64,000 nt of DNA, taken from contig NC_054535.1 of NCBI RefSeq assembly GCF_017654505.1, forward strand, positions 87,435,785 to 87,499,784, in the 5' to 3' direction. Origin of the DNA: Polyodon spathula (lineage: Eukaryota > Chordata > Actinopteri > Acipenseriformes > Polyodontidae). Numbering within the stretch: the first letter of the stretch is position 1; every line of letters starts with the position of its first letter. Below are positions 48,913 to 62,854 of this stretch, one piece after another. The notes below the pieces were generated by a model. The model had not been told where the DNA came from, did not search any database, and saw nothing but the letters and a program-made list of their open reading frames with translations. A program made the translations under genes and the position numbers.

Positions 48913-49485
48913 CTAAATATAAAAGACAGCTGTAGATACCATAATCATATCCACTGAAATCATGGATCTGTGTACACGATGTTCTGTTTCAGTTAAATGG
49001 CACAACTCTTATTCGTTCATCAGCCGTTTGTTCCTTCCCATTTTTATGCAGTGTTTGCTTATGTGCCTATTTCAATGTTTAACATGGCCCAAATTTGTGA
49101 CATGTAGTTTTGCACGTATACAGCCTTCTCGCGGCTCCATGAAACTAAAACCACCTTTGTATAACTTTGTTCTGTTGTGTTGCAAGGAGCGTTTTGTTCA
49201 ATTTTGATGAAAACTGGCTTTGTGCTTACTAGTCCCCAGAAAAGATGAAGTCCTTTGCAAGCAGCCACAGAGTAAGAGGAAATGTTTGTTGTTCAAACCA
49301 GCCAGACTGTTGCATTGATTTATGGTTATGTTAAACTACATGCTTCAGAAACCTTTCAATATGTTTACTGCATAGACTAACTGACATAAATTATGTTAAA
49401 AGCCACTGATTGGTTACAACACATCATGAGTCTTACTCCTGTTTTTGATATGATTAAGTAGTTTCATGAACTAAAATATCTTTAT

Positions 49486-50097
49486 AACCTTGTGGCATAG
49501 CAAAGCTCTGCCCTTTTTAAATTGGCAGGGATGGGGTTAATTTCCCCTACCTGCCTGGGTTTATTATGTTCAGGTGGCTGGGGTTGATTAGTTGATTAGG
49601 TTAATTAACGATCAATCAGCGCCTAGCCACCTGACATAAAAGGAAGCCTCTGCTTCTCATTTGGGAGGAGGGAGCTGAGGAAGCAGGTTGGTGGTTTTTG
49701 GTGTGTGATTTTAGAATTTTGATAAATCCAGTGAAGGCATTGCCCAGCCTGGAAATTGTTATTTTTGTTAATTTTGCTTCTTTTTGTGTTTAAATCACTT
49801 TGTTTTGGCCCTTGTGCCCTTTTATTTTTGTGTATTTATAATAAAATAATTATTTTTTTATAAATACACAAAAATAAAAGGGCACAAGGGCCAAAACTTT
49901 TTCCTCAGCTCCCTCCTCCCAAATGAGAAGCAGAGGCCTCCTTTTATGTCAGGTGGCTGGGTGCTGATTGAGCATTAACTAACCTAATCAACTAATCAAC
50001 CCCAGCTACCTGAACATAATAAACCCAGGCAGATAGGGGAAATTAACCCCATCCCTGCCAATTTAAAAAGGGCAGAGCTTTGCTCTGCCACAAACCT
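49486..50097. mobile_element. Palindromic LTR (U3 ends at both termini) with 5-bp TSD
   Basis: The element proper is 49491-50092. It begins TGTGGCATAGC and ends with the inverted GCTCTGCCACA. The flanks carry a perfect 5-bp duplication aacct (49486-49490 and 50093-50097). The left arm (49491 to about 49840) reads U3 to R, through 'ggcccttgtgccctttta'. The right arm (about 49860-50092) is the same sequence inverted, with about 130 bp missing. The fold centre is 'ataaaataattatt', just after the polyadenylation-like signal. No U5 is present. One integration event with two U3 termini is the simplest reading. Confidence 0.88.
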
Positions 50098-50669
50098 CCA
50101 GTGCAATCTTCTGCCTAGATATAAGTGATAGATATAGTATGAATATTGCTGATTGATTATGCTCGCTAATACCAAATCTCTGTCACCTTAGGGCTCAGAA
50201 ACACCATCTAATGAGGCCGGGTATAAATTGCATTACATTTGAGTTGCTTTTTTTTCTGTTTATATTTGATTCCTGAATAAACCTGTTTTGATTGACTTTA
50301 TCTGAAGAAGACTGATTATTTTAAGAACAACTATAACATCTTACAGTAAACACAAATGTGCATCCACTTAGGCGCAGGGAATTTTAACGTTGGGCTCTTA
50401 ATCGTGACCACTCACCATCCCCCAGGATTCACAGTGACTCTCAAGCCAGCATACTGTACATGTTATAGCTTATAATAATGCAAACAGTATGGATATTTAT
50501 CTACCTGTTTCAACCATAGGGTACCACTGTAATTAATTGGCATCTCAGCCCATTGAATTGAATGGAAAGTCAAGGGCTGGACGCAAACCGCAAACCATAT
50601 GTACATTTACCATTCAAGTAAAGACAAAGCCCTGTAGTCGAGAGACAAGTATATTTCTTATGCTGATAT
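50098..50669. other. Unannotated DNA
   Basis: No gene or element terminus was recognised. Confidence 0.5.
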
Positions 50670-51364
50670 CCATATGTGACAGAGAAAGAATGAATCTTGG
50701 TTATAAAATCTCTCACCCGACATGTGAGGGCGCTGTGTAAAGGGAACAGTGGGCCCCGGACTGGATGGTGTACACCAAGTCATCGTCCCAGACGGGAAGC
50801 GATGTGGCAACCGCGGATTGGAGGAAAAACGGTTGCACTCACTAACCAAGGGGGTGTGGATGGCGGTAGAAAAGGGGACGTGGCTAAGCGATCTGTTCCT
50901 TTGTTATGGTTACGAGAGAATCGCTGAAGGAGAATAAAGTAACCATGACTGTTGAGTGTTTGTTTTCTTTGTTGTTTCTAATTGTACTTGTTAGTTCTTA
51001 TAAGACGGCTAAGACGTACTGGGAGCTGTCGCTTAAGGCCAGCACCAACTCAAACAGCACTTCACGACTGTACACAAATACATTGTATTACGCCACTTGT
51101 ACGTCAGCACTCGTTCTGGAGTGTGTGTGTCTTTGGGTGTGTTTATACTGTGTTTATTATTTCGTGACTGTAACCCGTGGTTTAAAACAGTGCAATACAC
51201 ATTGCCTGGTGTTGCCTGGGATTATTATTTACGGTTGCAACAACCTGGATTACAAACGGGAACCAATAAACAATTGTTTGGACCGTGAACTTTGTTGTCT
51301 GTCATCTGTTACACATTACATCACTTCTACACCTGCACACTGCAGACCGCTTTGCCACACCATA
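50670..51364. mobile_element. Solo LTR-type insertion with 5-bp TSD (ccata)
   Basis: The element proper is 50675-51359 (685 bp), beginning TGTGACAGAG and ending TTTGCCACA. It is flanked by perfect ccata copies (50670-50674 and 51360-51364). Orientation is unresolved. The termini compared with the 598-bp LTR (U3 start TGTGGCAAAG) suggest the minus strand, but 'ccaataaac' followed by a T/G-rich stretch near 51265 suggests plus-strand polyadenylation. The 162-residue open frame at 50906-51394 runs out of the element and is unlikely to be a gene. Confidence 0.8.
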
Positions 51365-51737
51365 TTATTAAATCATCAACCGCAAGGAGATTGATTACAC
51401 ATTCCAATAGCCACCTGAGGCTGAACACCAACAAAACATTCAAAGAATTATATGATGAGTAGACTGCCTCCATGTACACAGTCCCTTTGGTTTTACTAGA
51501 GGGATTCCACTTTAGGAAGTGTCCGACCCCCCGTCCCATCCCCCAATAGACAGAACACAATTGTATATATCTGAAACAAGTATAAACCTGGTGAAAGGGA
51601 GCTGAGTGGGACACAAGGTTAGAGGAGAAGGCATTCGACTGAAAGAAATGTAAATAAAGACCACTGAGCTACTTAGATTAAACAGATTATATAATGCTCA
51701 GAAACTACACTTCTTTCTAGAATTAATAATGTATTGG

Positions 51738-51882
<145 letters not shown>

Positions 51883-54800
51883 CTAGATTAAAATATTTAT
51901 AAATAGGAGATCCTAAACAAAATTCGGATTACAACTTGCACGCGATGAAGGATGTTTTACGTTTTTGGGATACTGAATGTGCTTTCACATATAATATACA
52001 CTATACTGTTCACAAGTCTGAGCCTTTCAACAAAGCCAGTAAAAACACCATATTTTCTGGATGGAAGTGGATTTCACACAGTACAAAGAAATGTCAATAA
52101 TAGATATAGAATAGCCTTTAGCACTAAAAAGAGCTTTAGGGTGATTGAGACATCCAAAAAAAGTCAGCCCAGCTTGTTCTAATTGTTCTTCTGGCAAAGT
52201 CAGGACTGCATTCATAATCTAGTTTGACTACATTAATGTGTGCACATAATTTAATAATTTAGATGTGCATTTTGTTTATATAACTATTTAATATACAGTA
52301 ATTTCCAACATGACATGAAAACAGACTTTTCTTTCAAGCGGGAATCCGATCTGCGGGTTCTGTTGAACATCCCAACCACCCACCACAACACGTATATAAT
52401 CCCACACAACTCTATATCAAATTCCTTGCGGAATCGATTCCTGTCTTTTTTCTGAAATTACTTTAATCCAGTAATCAGATCTGTCATAAAAATCATAAAG
52501 CAGTCAAGTCGCATACATGTAGTATAGTCAGATACATATTTCAGTCACAATCATGCCATTTCAGGTAAGGTCAACTTTTGTTTCTGTCAATGTGGACAGA
52601 ATCCTGTCCCATTGCAATCAAATTGCCCCCAGCTATAAATGTAAATGTATTTCTCAACAAAGTCCAGGAGGTCATTTTAAAAGTCTAATGAGGGTATGTA
52701 TTTACTTGGGGGATTTGAAATCTGTATTCACTTGGTTGAGAATGTATAATGCCCCAAGCATGGCAGAGAAGCACAGAGAAAAACGTTTACTTTTTATGCT
52801 GTTGGGCTAACTTGCTATTTTACTTGAACTTTTCCTCCCAAGGCAAAGTATTTCTGTGATCAGCAGACTGGTTGAGTCCAGACATCGCAGTTACTATATC
52901 ACAACCTCTAATTAAACATAAACTAGTCCTAAAACATAGCTAAACATTGTCTTTGGATATAAATATCTGTTAGTTTAAATAGAGAAACAGCTGCTGCAAA
53001 GAAATATATTTGATTTATATATTATTTTTAGCTACAGATGAATACATTTCCCTAGAGAATATTTAATACACACACAAAATTTCATCGAGGGAGCACTATA
53101 GCTGTAAGAAAATACTGTCAAAGTGTCAGTGGTAGTCACAGCTCTCAGGACGTAGAATTAGAAAGAATTGTATAAATACAATGTCTGGTTTTCATTTTAC
53201 ACCAAATTCTTTGACAACTGCGTAATGTGAATAAGTTCGCCATCAGATGGATCTGTCAACTCATTAACTTTTCCTTTATTTATTTATTTATTTATTTTCT
53301 GATTTGTAAGCATTCTTGATTATGTAAAGCAATTTAGTATGCTCTCCAGTAATGCTGCGCTTTAAAACCATGGAATATATCATAACCAAATCAGAAAGAA
53401 AGATGCTGAAATGCTGCACCTCATAATAAAAGGTATTTCTATTGGCCTGGGGCTTTGGTGAAATGTATTTTGAATGGAGAGTCATCCGTAATGTTTAGCT
53501 TATGGCTATTTCACTACAGTTTGTAAATTTATTTTTGGGTTTATAAACATTTTGGACGATTTAGTATGATTTCTGGTAAGCGTGTACTTTTCATTTTGAA
53601 AGTATATAAAACCATTTGGTAAGCAACCAATGGTTTTTTAAAATGGCTTAAAATGGGCGTCTAAAGTCACCATTACATCATCACTGAACAATTATTGTTG
53701 ATAATCTTCAAGTTCTCAGCTGTGTAGAAATTTATAATACGGTATACTTTCGGTGAATATTTGTCCTGATACAAAAGCCATAAGTTACGTTACGTCAGCC
53801 AGACCTCAAACAGGTTGAATGTTCGCCGGAGCAAAAGGGTTAAAACTGATAACATGCATTCATAACTAACTATTGAAAAAACAGCACCCCTTGTGGTTGA
53901 ATAATGCCTGCACCATCCTTACAGAATCACCTAAAGTACAGCTTGCCCATTGACCAGGACACTGGAAACTAGGAAACCCGTACTTATCTATTATTCCTTC
54001 CTAGGGTCTTAGTGGGGTTGAACTGTTGTAGCTTCCACCTTGTAGCTGGATCATTTTAGATATGAAGGGCAATTGTGTGTTCAATTTACGTTGTACTGTA
54101 TAAAAAGAATATACGTTTATACACCTCTCCTTACCATGGGTTGTAGTTTGCACTGACAGTGAAACCGTGGCAATTACTTATTTCTGTAGCAAGTGACCTT
54201 GTTGTTTGTTCTTCAAACTGTTTACCTCAGTGTATAGAACAGTGAGATTTTTTTCTTATCTTCTAAAGCTCAAATTAACACAATAAGCAAACTACTAAGA
54301 ATTCAGCCCTAATCTATATTTTGTTCTGTTCTTTAGATTTCTCTGGGAAATGCCGTTACAAAATCAATTAATAAACTAAGCATAAACAATATACTTAATA
54401 GGGGCTATAGGGTTAGGGTGAGTTGGTTACTATACAGTAGGAGCCCAATAATGTTCCATACTGCCCCTTGCTGCCTCTGAGGTAAAAGTAATACCTGCCT
54501 GAAATAGGATGGGAGCATCACTGTAATTGTGTCAAAAGGCAACTCATTTCCTAGATGTATTTAATAGCATAATATCTTACTTCAGAGACAATGAAGTCTC
54601 ATGGGCATTGTATAATGTGGTTAACAAATGGCATCCAACTGCTTGTATTTTAATGCGGCAAAACACACTGTTTAATACAATACTGCATTTAAGACCAAAG
54701 CATGTCATTTAAACCAAGTGATTTAAGAGAACAAATTAAATGCAAACATAACCAAAGTTCTGGACTGATGAATATCTTTTATTTGACACCAATATAAAAA

Positions 54801-57050
54801 AAAGCCCACTTCATAAAACACCAGCTGTTCCATAAAGTTTGTCTCTGCATCTGTCCATACTAGACTTACATCTCAATACATTTCAGCCCATATTCCATAA
54901 GGTGCCATAATCTGGGCTAGAATGTTTGAAAATCTAATTAAGCCTGTGTCTGTATTTTAAAGTACATGTTTCTGTCTTCAATAACTCTACATGGAACATA
55001 ATTATAGTATGAGAATAAGCTTCACTAAAGAAGGTTCAATACCAAACTTTATTGCTTCCAAATAAATTATTAAGCAATCAATCTGCTGTAGCACAGCACA
55101 CATCTGATCCAGTTAATAAACCAAATGTATTTGCTTAGAGACAGACAATATTTAGATCCACATTTGAGTCTTTTGGTAGAATTGTTATAGTTTGATCCTG
55201 TTCTGCCTTTCATTAAGCCTAACACAATGGTTCTTAAACTGGGTTCTGGAGGAACAACACATGTACTGCTATTAAATGTATATAAAGTGGTCTTTCACTG
55301 TCCTGGTGACAGCCAGATCTTGCGAAACGTAGTCAATTTATGTTCTAATCTATGGAGGCTTAGTTTTAAGGTAAATAAATAAATAAATAAATAAAAACAC
55401 GCATTATGGAAAACGTAAAAAAAAAGAAAAGATTAAATGCATATGATAATTATTTTATCACATATTTATTACATCTCTGATTTAAAACAACAATATTTAT
55501 TTTAAGTAAATATTACAAGAGTTGATCGCTTCATTTCATGTAACCCAGTCTTGTGGCAGAGGTTGTATTGATACGTCCCGCTGGCAAACAGGTTTTAATT
55601 AAATATTCACAATTGAAACATACAGGAACACCACGTGACACTACCAGCACTGCTAGCTCACATTTGATATACGGCCAGTGTACAAAAGGCAAAATAAAAC
55701 ACTGTACAAAAACTAAAGTAAATCCGTGCTGGAGGGCTACAGCGAGTTCTCTTTGTCCAGGTAGTGTGGACGATATTCAGTCCGTTGTCTTGGACTTTGC
55801 AGACCAATTTATACCTGACGTCCCGCTGGAACACACCACAGGTATGGTTTATTGATTTATGGATATTATTACTTCCACAAATGTTGCATGCTTCCCTCTG
55901 AAGACCGACTTTTATAGTTTGTCGTCGTCCGTCCGTCCGTCCGTCCGTCCCCTGTCCCCCCCACACACACACAATTTCAATCCTGGAAATTTTAATCAAT
56001 AAAAATCAAAATAAATGCTTAAAAATGAACATCGCTATTTTCTGTCGAAATTCTTTAAAAAATAAAAATCGAATTCTGCCAAGCCTAGCTAACTGCTACA
56101 ATTATTATAAGAGATGTATTTTGTATTGAAATATTTTTCAACAGTGGTATTTCATGGTATGATCTTAGGGACTGTAAACTAAGGGTTTGCTCTAACAGAG
56201 AGCTGAGATCATTGCTAAGATTTGTAATTTGTCAGCCAGCGTCTGGAGGAATGTATATAAGGTATATTGTATATTGCATTCAATATATATATGAAAATGT
56301 ACATTATAAACATATTAACCCATACATGCCAACAGTCCCTATAGTTAGTGAAAACACACCCTGTGCTCTTGGTGAGGCTGATCACTAACTTACCGGTATA
56401 CAAAGGTAAGAACGCTTCATTGTGTCTGTGTTCACTGTCATGCTGGTCGTGTGGTGTTGAGTTGAGGGGATACGTCTATTATTATATGAGAGAGTGTTTT
56501 TTGCGTATGACCCCTCCCCTGTGTATAATGTGTATAACACCCTCACCCCCTTCTCCGAGGGAACGAGCATCCCGTTGAACAGTTTCCAATATTCCTGAGA
56601 ATGTACTTTTGACCCTGTCGCTGGTTGGCATTTCTCTTTCAATTCTGAGTTTCATTGGCCCTTGCATTATTTGTTTTGATGTAGTGCGATATGCATTTCT
56701 TAACTGTACTTGCAACGGAATTAGAGGAGATAAGGACGTGTATTTCTGTTTCAATAAAATCACAGTTCTAAATTTGCCACTTGACGTATTTTGACCCAAG
56801 GAACAATGCCAATCGTACCCAACTGGTACTGGCCTACCCCCTCAAGGCATTCCATGCTTGGAATGAACTTTTTCAAAATCTAAAAAACTAGTACGATTTA
56901 TGTTAGGTTTTGAGGTCAGTTTGAATTGTTAGTTAATTATATTGTCAAGTAATTACTTTGTTATTAATAAAACTTACCCATTTGGAATAGTGGGTCTTGT
57001 TTTATTCTTAAATGTTTGTAGGATTTCAAAAATGATAACTCTGGAGAAAG

Positions 57051-57112
<62 letters not shown>
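57051..57112. repeat. (AT)n microsatellite
   Basis: About 31 AT units. Confidence 0.95.
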
Positions 57113-57115
<3 letters not shown>

Positions 57116-60100
57116 ATATAACATAATTGTCATGAATCTTAACAAAAATGACCACGTATTTACTGGAGACCACTTTTGTTGTAAACAAATAAACAGTTAA
57201 AGGAACCAACATTGTAAGTGTTAAAACGCGTACGTCTCACGAATAAGTCCGTTCTATTGCGTTCATTTGCGTCGATCGAACCAGAGGAGTTAGTTTTCAT
57301 TGGCAAAGAATACTGCAAGTAAACTCAGATATATTATCTATCTTAGTTTTGTAATTTCATCAGGTATGCTTATACAGATTGACTGCCGTTTCTCAAAAAT
57401 ACCAGTGACAGTGCCTTATAATTAATGATAGTCATTAGTGGATAACTTCCAAAACCCCTATTTATTAAAGAGGTTACATATAAATCCATAACATAAAATA
57501 TCATAAAAAAATATTTTTCTGTACTGGTATGAGTTCTTTCTAAAGGTCAGCCATATGTTTCCAATAAGAATGTTCCAAATTAACAATATTTCCTAATTTA
57601 TTATTGAAAGCTGGACAGGCCCATAGATCAAGGATTACAAATAAAATGATGAACAAAGCTCAATAAAGAAAATCAAATTAGAGTGCCAACAGAGAGAAAA
57701 GAGCTGATTGGATAAGGGATTTGAAGTCATTCATTATGCTAATTTGAATAAATAGAAGTCAAGTTACCTACCTAATGCATGTCTTTCTGCAGACAGGTAG
57801 GACAATAGGAAACTTGATCAGGAGCACTGTTGCATTGGAAAGTACTTTTTTTTCCATATAAGGGGATAGACATTATGTGAGACAGAAGGGTAATGCGAGA
57901 GGTAATTTGATTTTGTGAACTCCAAATGACTTTTGAGACTACATATGACGTTTGATGAGTGTCCAGATCTAGCCCACAGACAGAGAGGTCAAGCTGTATG
58001 CCTGTCCATGATCTCATTTGCATTGTGTTTCATTTGTCAACTCATGTGGAAACCAACACTAACAGTGATCCTGTCACCATATGCCTTGTAGAATGGGTAT
58101 ACTCTTGACATTTCCATGCATGTGTAATGCTTTACTGAAATTAGCATTTCACTGGAATGCAGTCAGCTAAATTACGTTGTTATATGTAAGTTAATATGTA
58201 GTCGTACATTACAGGTGGTATTATGGAAATGCCCTTCCTTGGAAACCTTCAAAATGTTATACTTTCAATTACATGAATTTGCATACCTGTGAATGTATTT
58301 TTACATGCACTATTTTTATAATTACAGTGCCTAAGGGAAAAAAAAAAAGATATTTAGCAAAGGTATTTTTCCAGCGTCCTGATGTAAAGATAATGGGACA
58401 TATTCATAAAATAATGTTTCAATTGCTTTGAAAGAGACTAGGCAAGATATTACAGGTATATATAGATTTATGTAGATATATTACAACTGGACTTGATGTA
58501 ACAGTTTAATTGCTGAACATTTTACTGTTTAAATAGAATGTGTTAAATACCCAGTACTTCTTACAAAAATCACAACAATAAACCACAAAGAAACATACTT
58601 AAAAGATGCATACTACTATAACTTACTTATGTGAAGAAAATCTTGGTTTGATGATTTGCTAAAGCAGATGCTTGCAGGGGCTGAAAAGTCTGTTACACAG
58701 CTTACTTTTAACAACATTCGTCACAGAAAATGTTTTCACATAGGTATGTGCTTGCAAAATTAGACAATATTTTCAGGCTGGAAGATGCCAAACATTGCTT
58801 TCTTTCTGTCGGCACACAAAACTAAAAGTCAGCAATCTTGCTGCTAGCTTTGTAGCACTGTTACAAAGCAAGATTCAAGCAACTTCAGCTAGACAGCTGC
58901 CTTGTCACAGTGAAATCTCTGCAAATGTATTGCTTCTTCCCTCACATTTTGTTGAAAGGGAGATTCCAAAAGTGCAAATGCAGACTAACCTGGTTTATTA
59001 TCTCATTTTGTTTTTGAACCCTTCCTACATAATCTCTGATGACTGTAAAAACATTTCCTTAAAGTGGTTTTGTGTGCCACAGGGTACACCGTCTTTAGTA
59101 CACTCTATCAGTCATATCATATGCCATTGTTTGAACACAAATTCCACAAGATAAATTCACTTTATTATCCAAGCAAAATATCTAGCATCTGTTTCTCAGT
59201 TCTCCATTCATCAGGCCTGATTGAAAACTGTCATGGCCGCTTCCAGTCCACGTGGGGACAGCAATGTGATCATTTTAATAATTTGTATATATTTTTTTCA
59301 CATGATTAAAGTGCAATCTGTCAGATTCTATTTAAATTCAATTAACAATATGCTTAATTATTTAGTTTACATTTATTTTTGTTTATGTCCAGGGATACAC
59401 CACTCATAAAAGACCAGTGGGCCTATAAACTAACTCAAGTTAAAAATAAAAAAAAAGAAAGAGCATTTTAACCAGTATTTTTACCTTTTAAATGCAATAA
59501 AAATGATGAACTTGTGTGACCATAATGCACAAAATGTATCGTAAGGAATGTCAGAAAATGCTTTCTATGGTAGGCCCTGTAATCATACAACGATTTTTCC
59601 CACATGATGGAAAGATATCAGATGTTGGCTCCTCCAGCATACCTGTCAAGTCTCCTGTTTTGACCAGGACCCTCCCGTTTTCAGGACCCATCTGCCGCCC
59701 GGGAGCCGCTGTAATGATTCTAAGTCTTGAGAGACTGCAAGTCTGCCACTTGGTCATATAACACCACAGAACACAGCCACGATTCAACACCAGCATCATT
59801 AGGAATCAAGGGCGCCAATTTTCATCTAAAAAGACACCAGAATGCATCTCTGAACCTCTATATTTAAAAAAATGTCCAGTACCCTCCCCCCATGACGCGT
59901 TACTTACTTAACATTAGAAGTTGCTCAAAATCTCCTGATGAACTATCCTGGGACCTTGACAGGTGTGAGCCAGTGAGGATGAATGTTATGTCATGACCGA
60001 CACTATATACCTGGAGCAAGCTCAGACAGAAATTGAATAGACATAACTGAGTGTAGCAGTAAGGGTTCCAGCAGTGAAGAAGACATCTCCTTTGGTTCAA

Positions 60101-60384
60101 CAGAAAAACAGAATACAGCTAAAAGGGATTGTACTTCCACAAACTATAGGTGAATAATGCTAATATAAACTGAATAGTTCTTTATATATATAGATGTTTT
60201 GTAGGAAATGTAAGTATTATTAAATGTGAAGTAGACATTTAATAATACACAAAAAATTAGTTTAGAAAGTAATAATATATGTAACAAACTTTTCAACTTT
60301 TGTCAAAGTGTTTGTTACTTTAATAGTATCTACTGGTATTTTACAAGGGTTACATTTAAGTGTTCAAAGTTACACTGTAGATGA

Positions 60385-60387
<3 letters not shown>

Positions 60388-60435
<48 letters not shown>
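60388..60435. repeat. (AAT)n microsatellite
   Basis: About 16 uninterrupted units. Confidence 0.95.
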
Positions 60436-61265
60436 TCACTTTCACTTTTGGAAAAAAATAAGCTTTCAGGCATGATTCAGCAGCGAAAGATGGGGAATTT
60501 TCAGAACCTGATTAAATATAAATGCCACTAGAATACTTGACAAAGTTTTTTAATAATGAATTGTTTGAGTATACAGCCACTCCACACAAGCTGTACTCTC
60601 CTGTCAAATTAACGGTACAAACACATAAACACAAATGAAATTAAATCTCTCATTGGTTTGAAATTGTTAATGGGTGTTGTCAGCATGCCTGCAGTTGATT
60701 ACTGGGCCCTAAGCACCAGATAGCAGTATCTGAAAAAGGAGAGAGGTAGTTTTGATTACAAAGTAGGCAGTGATCCCAGGTTAGTAGCAGTGAAATGGGC
60801 TAACAACAAGGCTGTCACACTACCAAGTTCTTGTCTATCAGTAAACCCTGTCCTGGAAGTGTAGCACTATTCAAGAGGCAAAGAAAAAGACTGCTGTTCC
60901 TTGCCCTCAAATTGTGAACCAATGCAATACACACATGGGGGTGTAGGCTTCGCAGACATGATGGTAGCTCTGTGTTGTACACAACAAAAATCACGCAGGT
61001 GGTACTTAGGGATTTGTTGGCAGCTAATGGACATTGCAGTCAATAATAGCTGGTTGCTTTATCGGTGTGATAAACTGAAAGTGTTCCAATTGGATATTGT
61101 CCAGGATCCGTGGCAAACCACAGCCTGCTGTGAAAAATGCCATGTGTGACTGTGCATTGGTCCTGGTACCAAACCATGTAACTGCTTCAAAAACTTGATA
61201 AATAATACAAACCGAGTGATTGAAATCTGAAGCAAAGATCGGTAGAAATTTGGCTTTATTTGACA

Positions 61266-61334
<69 letters not shown>

Positions 61335-62125
61335 TATTTTTTTCTTAGCAGACACACTTATACAGGGTGACTTGCAATTGTTGCAAAATATCACAGTACA
61401 AAGTATTGCATTATAAAATATCACATTACAAGTTATCACATTATTAAATATCACATTACAGAATATAATAATACAGTTGTTATGAAAGTGCAATAAGATC
61501 AAATTCAAATAAGAGCAAAATAAAGAGTACAGTAAATTATAAGTAAGAGCGAGTTTGACTAAGAGCAGTTAAAACTTAAAGTAAGAACATGTAGTAAAGA
61601 TGATAAATGGATGAGAATGATTTCAAATAAGAGCAATTACAAAACACGTGAGCACGGTTACCTATAACACTAAAATCAAATACAAGATACAGTAAGTAGT
61701 TATAGCTAGGAGTAGTAGTTGAATGTAGCCAGGTATGGAGCAGTTCAGTGCAAGTACAAGCTGATGCAAGTACTGGTGAAATTGGTTGCCATATAGTCCA
61801 GCATGGTCGAGAGTTGTGATGTTACCAATGTTGTCTGAACAGATGTGTCCTGATGAGGCACCAGAAGGTGGTCAGGGGCTGAGCAGTCATGATATCCGTG
61901 GTAGGAGCGGAGGAGCGGGGGAGCGGAGCTAGTCTGGCCAAGAGGTGAATCAGCGAAGGGGTCGAGAGGGTGTGGACGAGGGGGGGGGGGGGGTGTACAG
62001 CTAATCTGCAGAGGTGAAACAGCGAAGGGGGCGAGAGGGGGTGTAGGGAAAAATGATAGTCTGAAGAGACAAGACGAGCAGCAGAATTTTGGATGAGCTG
62101 AAGTAGACAGGTAGTAGATGTGACT
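61266..62125 (-). mobile_element. LINE 3' end (L2-like), copy 2
   Basis: On the minus strand, 62125-61822 reads as a decayed LINE ORF2 C-terminus. It contains LQLIQNSAARLV near 62095 and ends LTTFWCLIRTHLFRQHW with a stop at 61822-61824. An untranslated stretch follows, ending in the conserved 'gtctgctaag' block and a long (TAA)n tail (about 61266-61333 on the plus strand as TTA). It is related to copy 1 at 29956 but longer at the 5' side, with a G run (about 61980-61993) breaking the frame. Confidence 0.8.
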
Positions 62126-62768
62126 TTATTTATACTTAAGGTACTATTTTTACTGTTTAGGTCAGGTTAGGAAACATTTTATGTTGTCTGCAATTAAAAA
62201 TTAAATAAATTGTTTATATAAACGATTGTTCTTTTTGTGCACAGAAGTTGGTCTCTGATAGGTTCTTCTAAATGTGTTTATTTAAAAAAGCTAAATATGC
62301 TGTGTTGGGGTTCTAAAAGCAAAAAAAAAATATATATATATATATATTTTTTAAATTAGATTTTTTTTATTTAAATATCTTTTTTTTTAATTATTACACA
62401 TACACAATTTGGAGATGCTTAACACATTTTAGGGCCTTTGATAAGGTTAACATTGTCACTCTGTTACTATTCTTTTGTTTGGCTAGCACTCATATGATTC
62501 GAAAAAGATTCTTCTGTCAAGACTTCTGCTTGACTTCCAGTTCTGCACAGCATATTTTACTGAAAACTGAAGCAGGCCTTTAGACCCACTATTTTTAAAC
62601 ATTTCTTGCTAATGGGTACAAATCTTTGTATTGCAAAAATGGTTTGTATTATGATGCCTACTTAAGTTGTAGCTTTTATTAGGTTGGGGGTCAGACAAAT
62701 AAGACACAGACCATCTTTGTTTTCAACTGTAAAATTTGGTAACATTTTTTTTTTTGTTTGTTTTATAG
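62126..62768. other. Unannotated DNA
   Basis: AT-rich, with T and AT runs. The last 25 bases form a pyrimidine tract that could serve the candidate exon that follows. Confidence 0.45.
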
Positions 62769-62854
62769 GCTTGGTGGATGGAAGCCCCGTGGCTGGCTCG
62801 GACAGTGTCTTGGATGCAGGCCCTGCTGTAGTTTCAGTGAAATCATCATCTTGA
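62769..62854 (+). CDS. Candidate terminal coding exon of an unknown host gene
   Basis: A strong splice-acceptor-like stretch (T-rich run, then tttataggc, with AG at 62767-62768) precedes a short open frame. In phase 2 it reads LVDGSPVAGSDSVLDAGPA then VVSVKSSS and stops at TGA (62852-62854). The segment is clearly more GC-rich than its surroundings and non-repetitive. The following 3' sequence is AT-rich, as a 3' UTR would be. I cannot name the protein. The other exons would lie upstream of the window or far upstream within it. A chance match to splice-site consensus remains possible. Confidence 0.35.

Noticed and set aside
50906..51394. 162-residue plus-strand open frame
   Set aside because: It runs through most of an LTR-type insertion and across its target duplication, so a real gene is unlikely.
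55553..55855. Open frame followed by a GT that could be a splice donor, starting TGTGGCAGAGG
   Set aside because: No protein family is recognised. The TGTGGCAGAGG start hints at an LTR, but no other LTR terminus or duplication was found.
58795..59154. 119-residue plus-strand open frame
   Set aside because: No family motif, ordinary intergenic composition and no exon signals.
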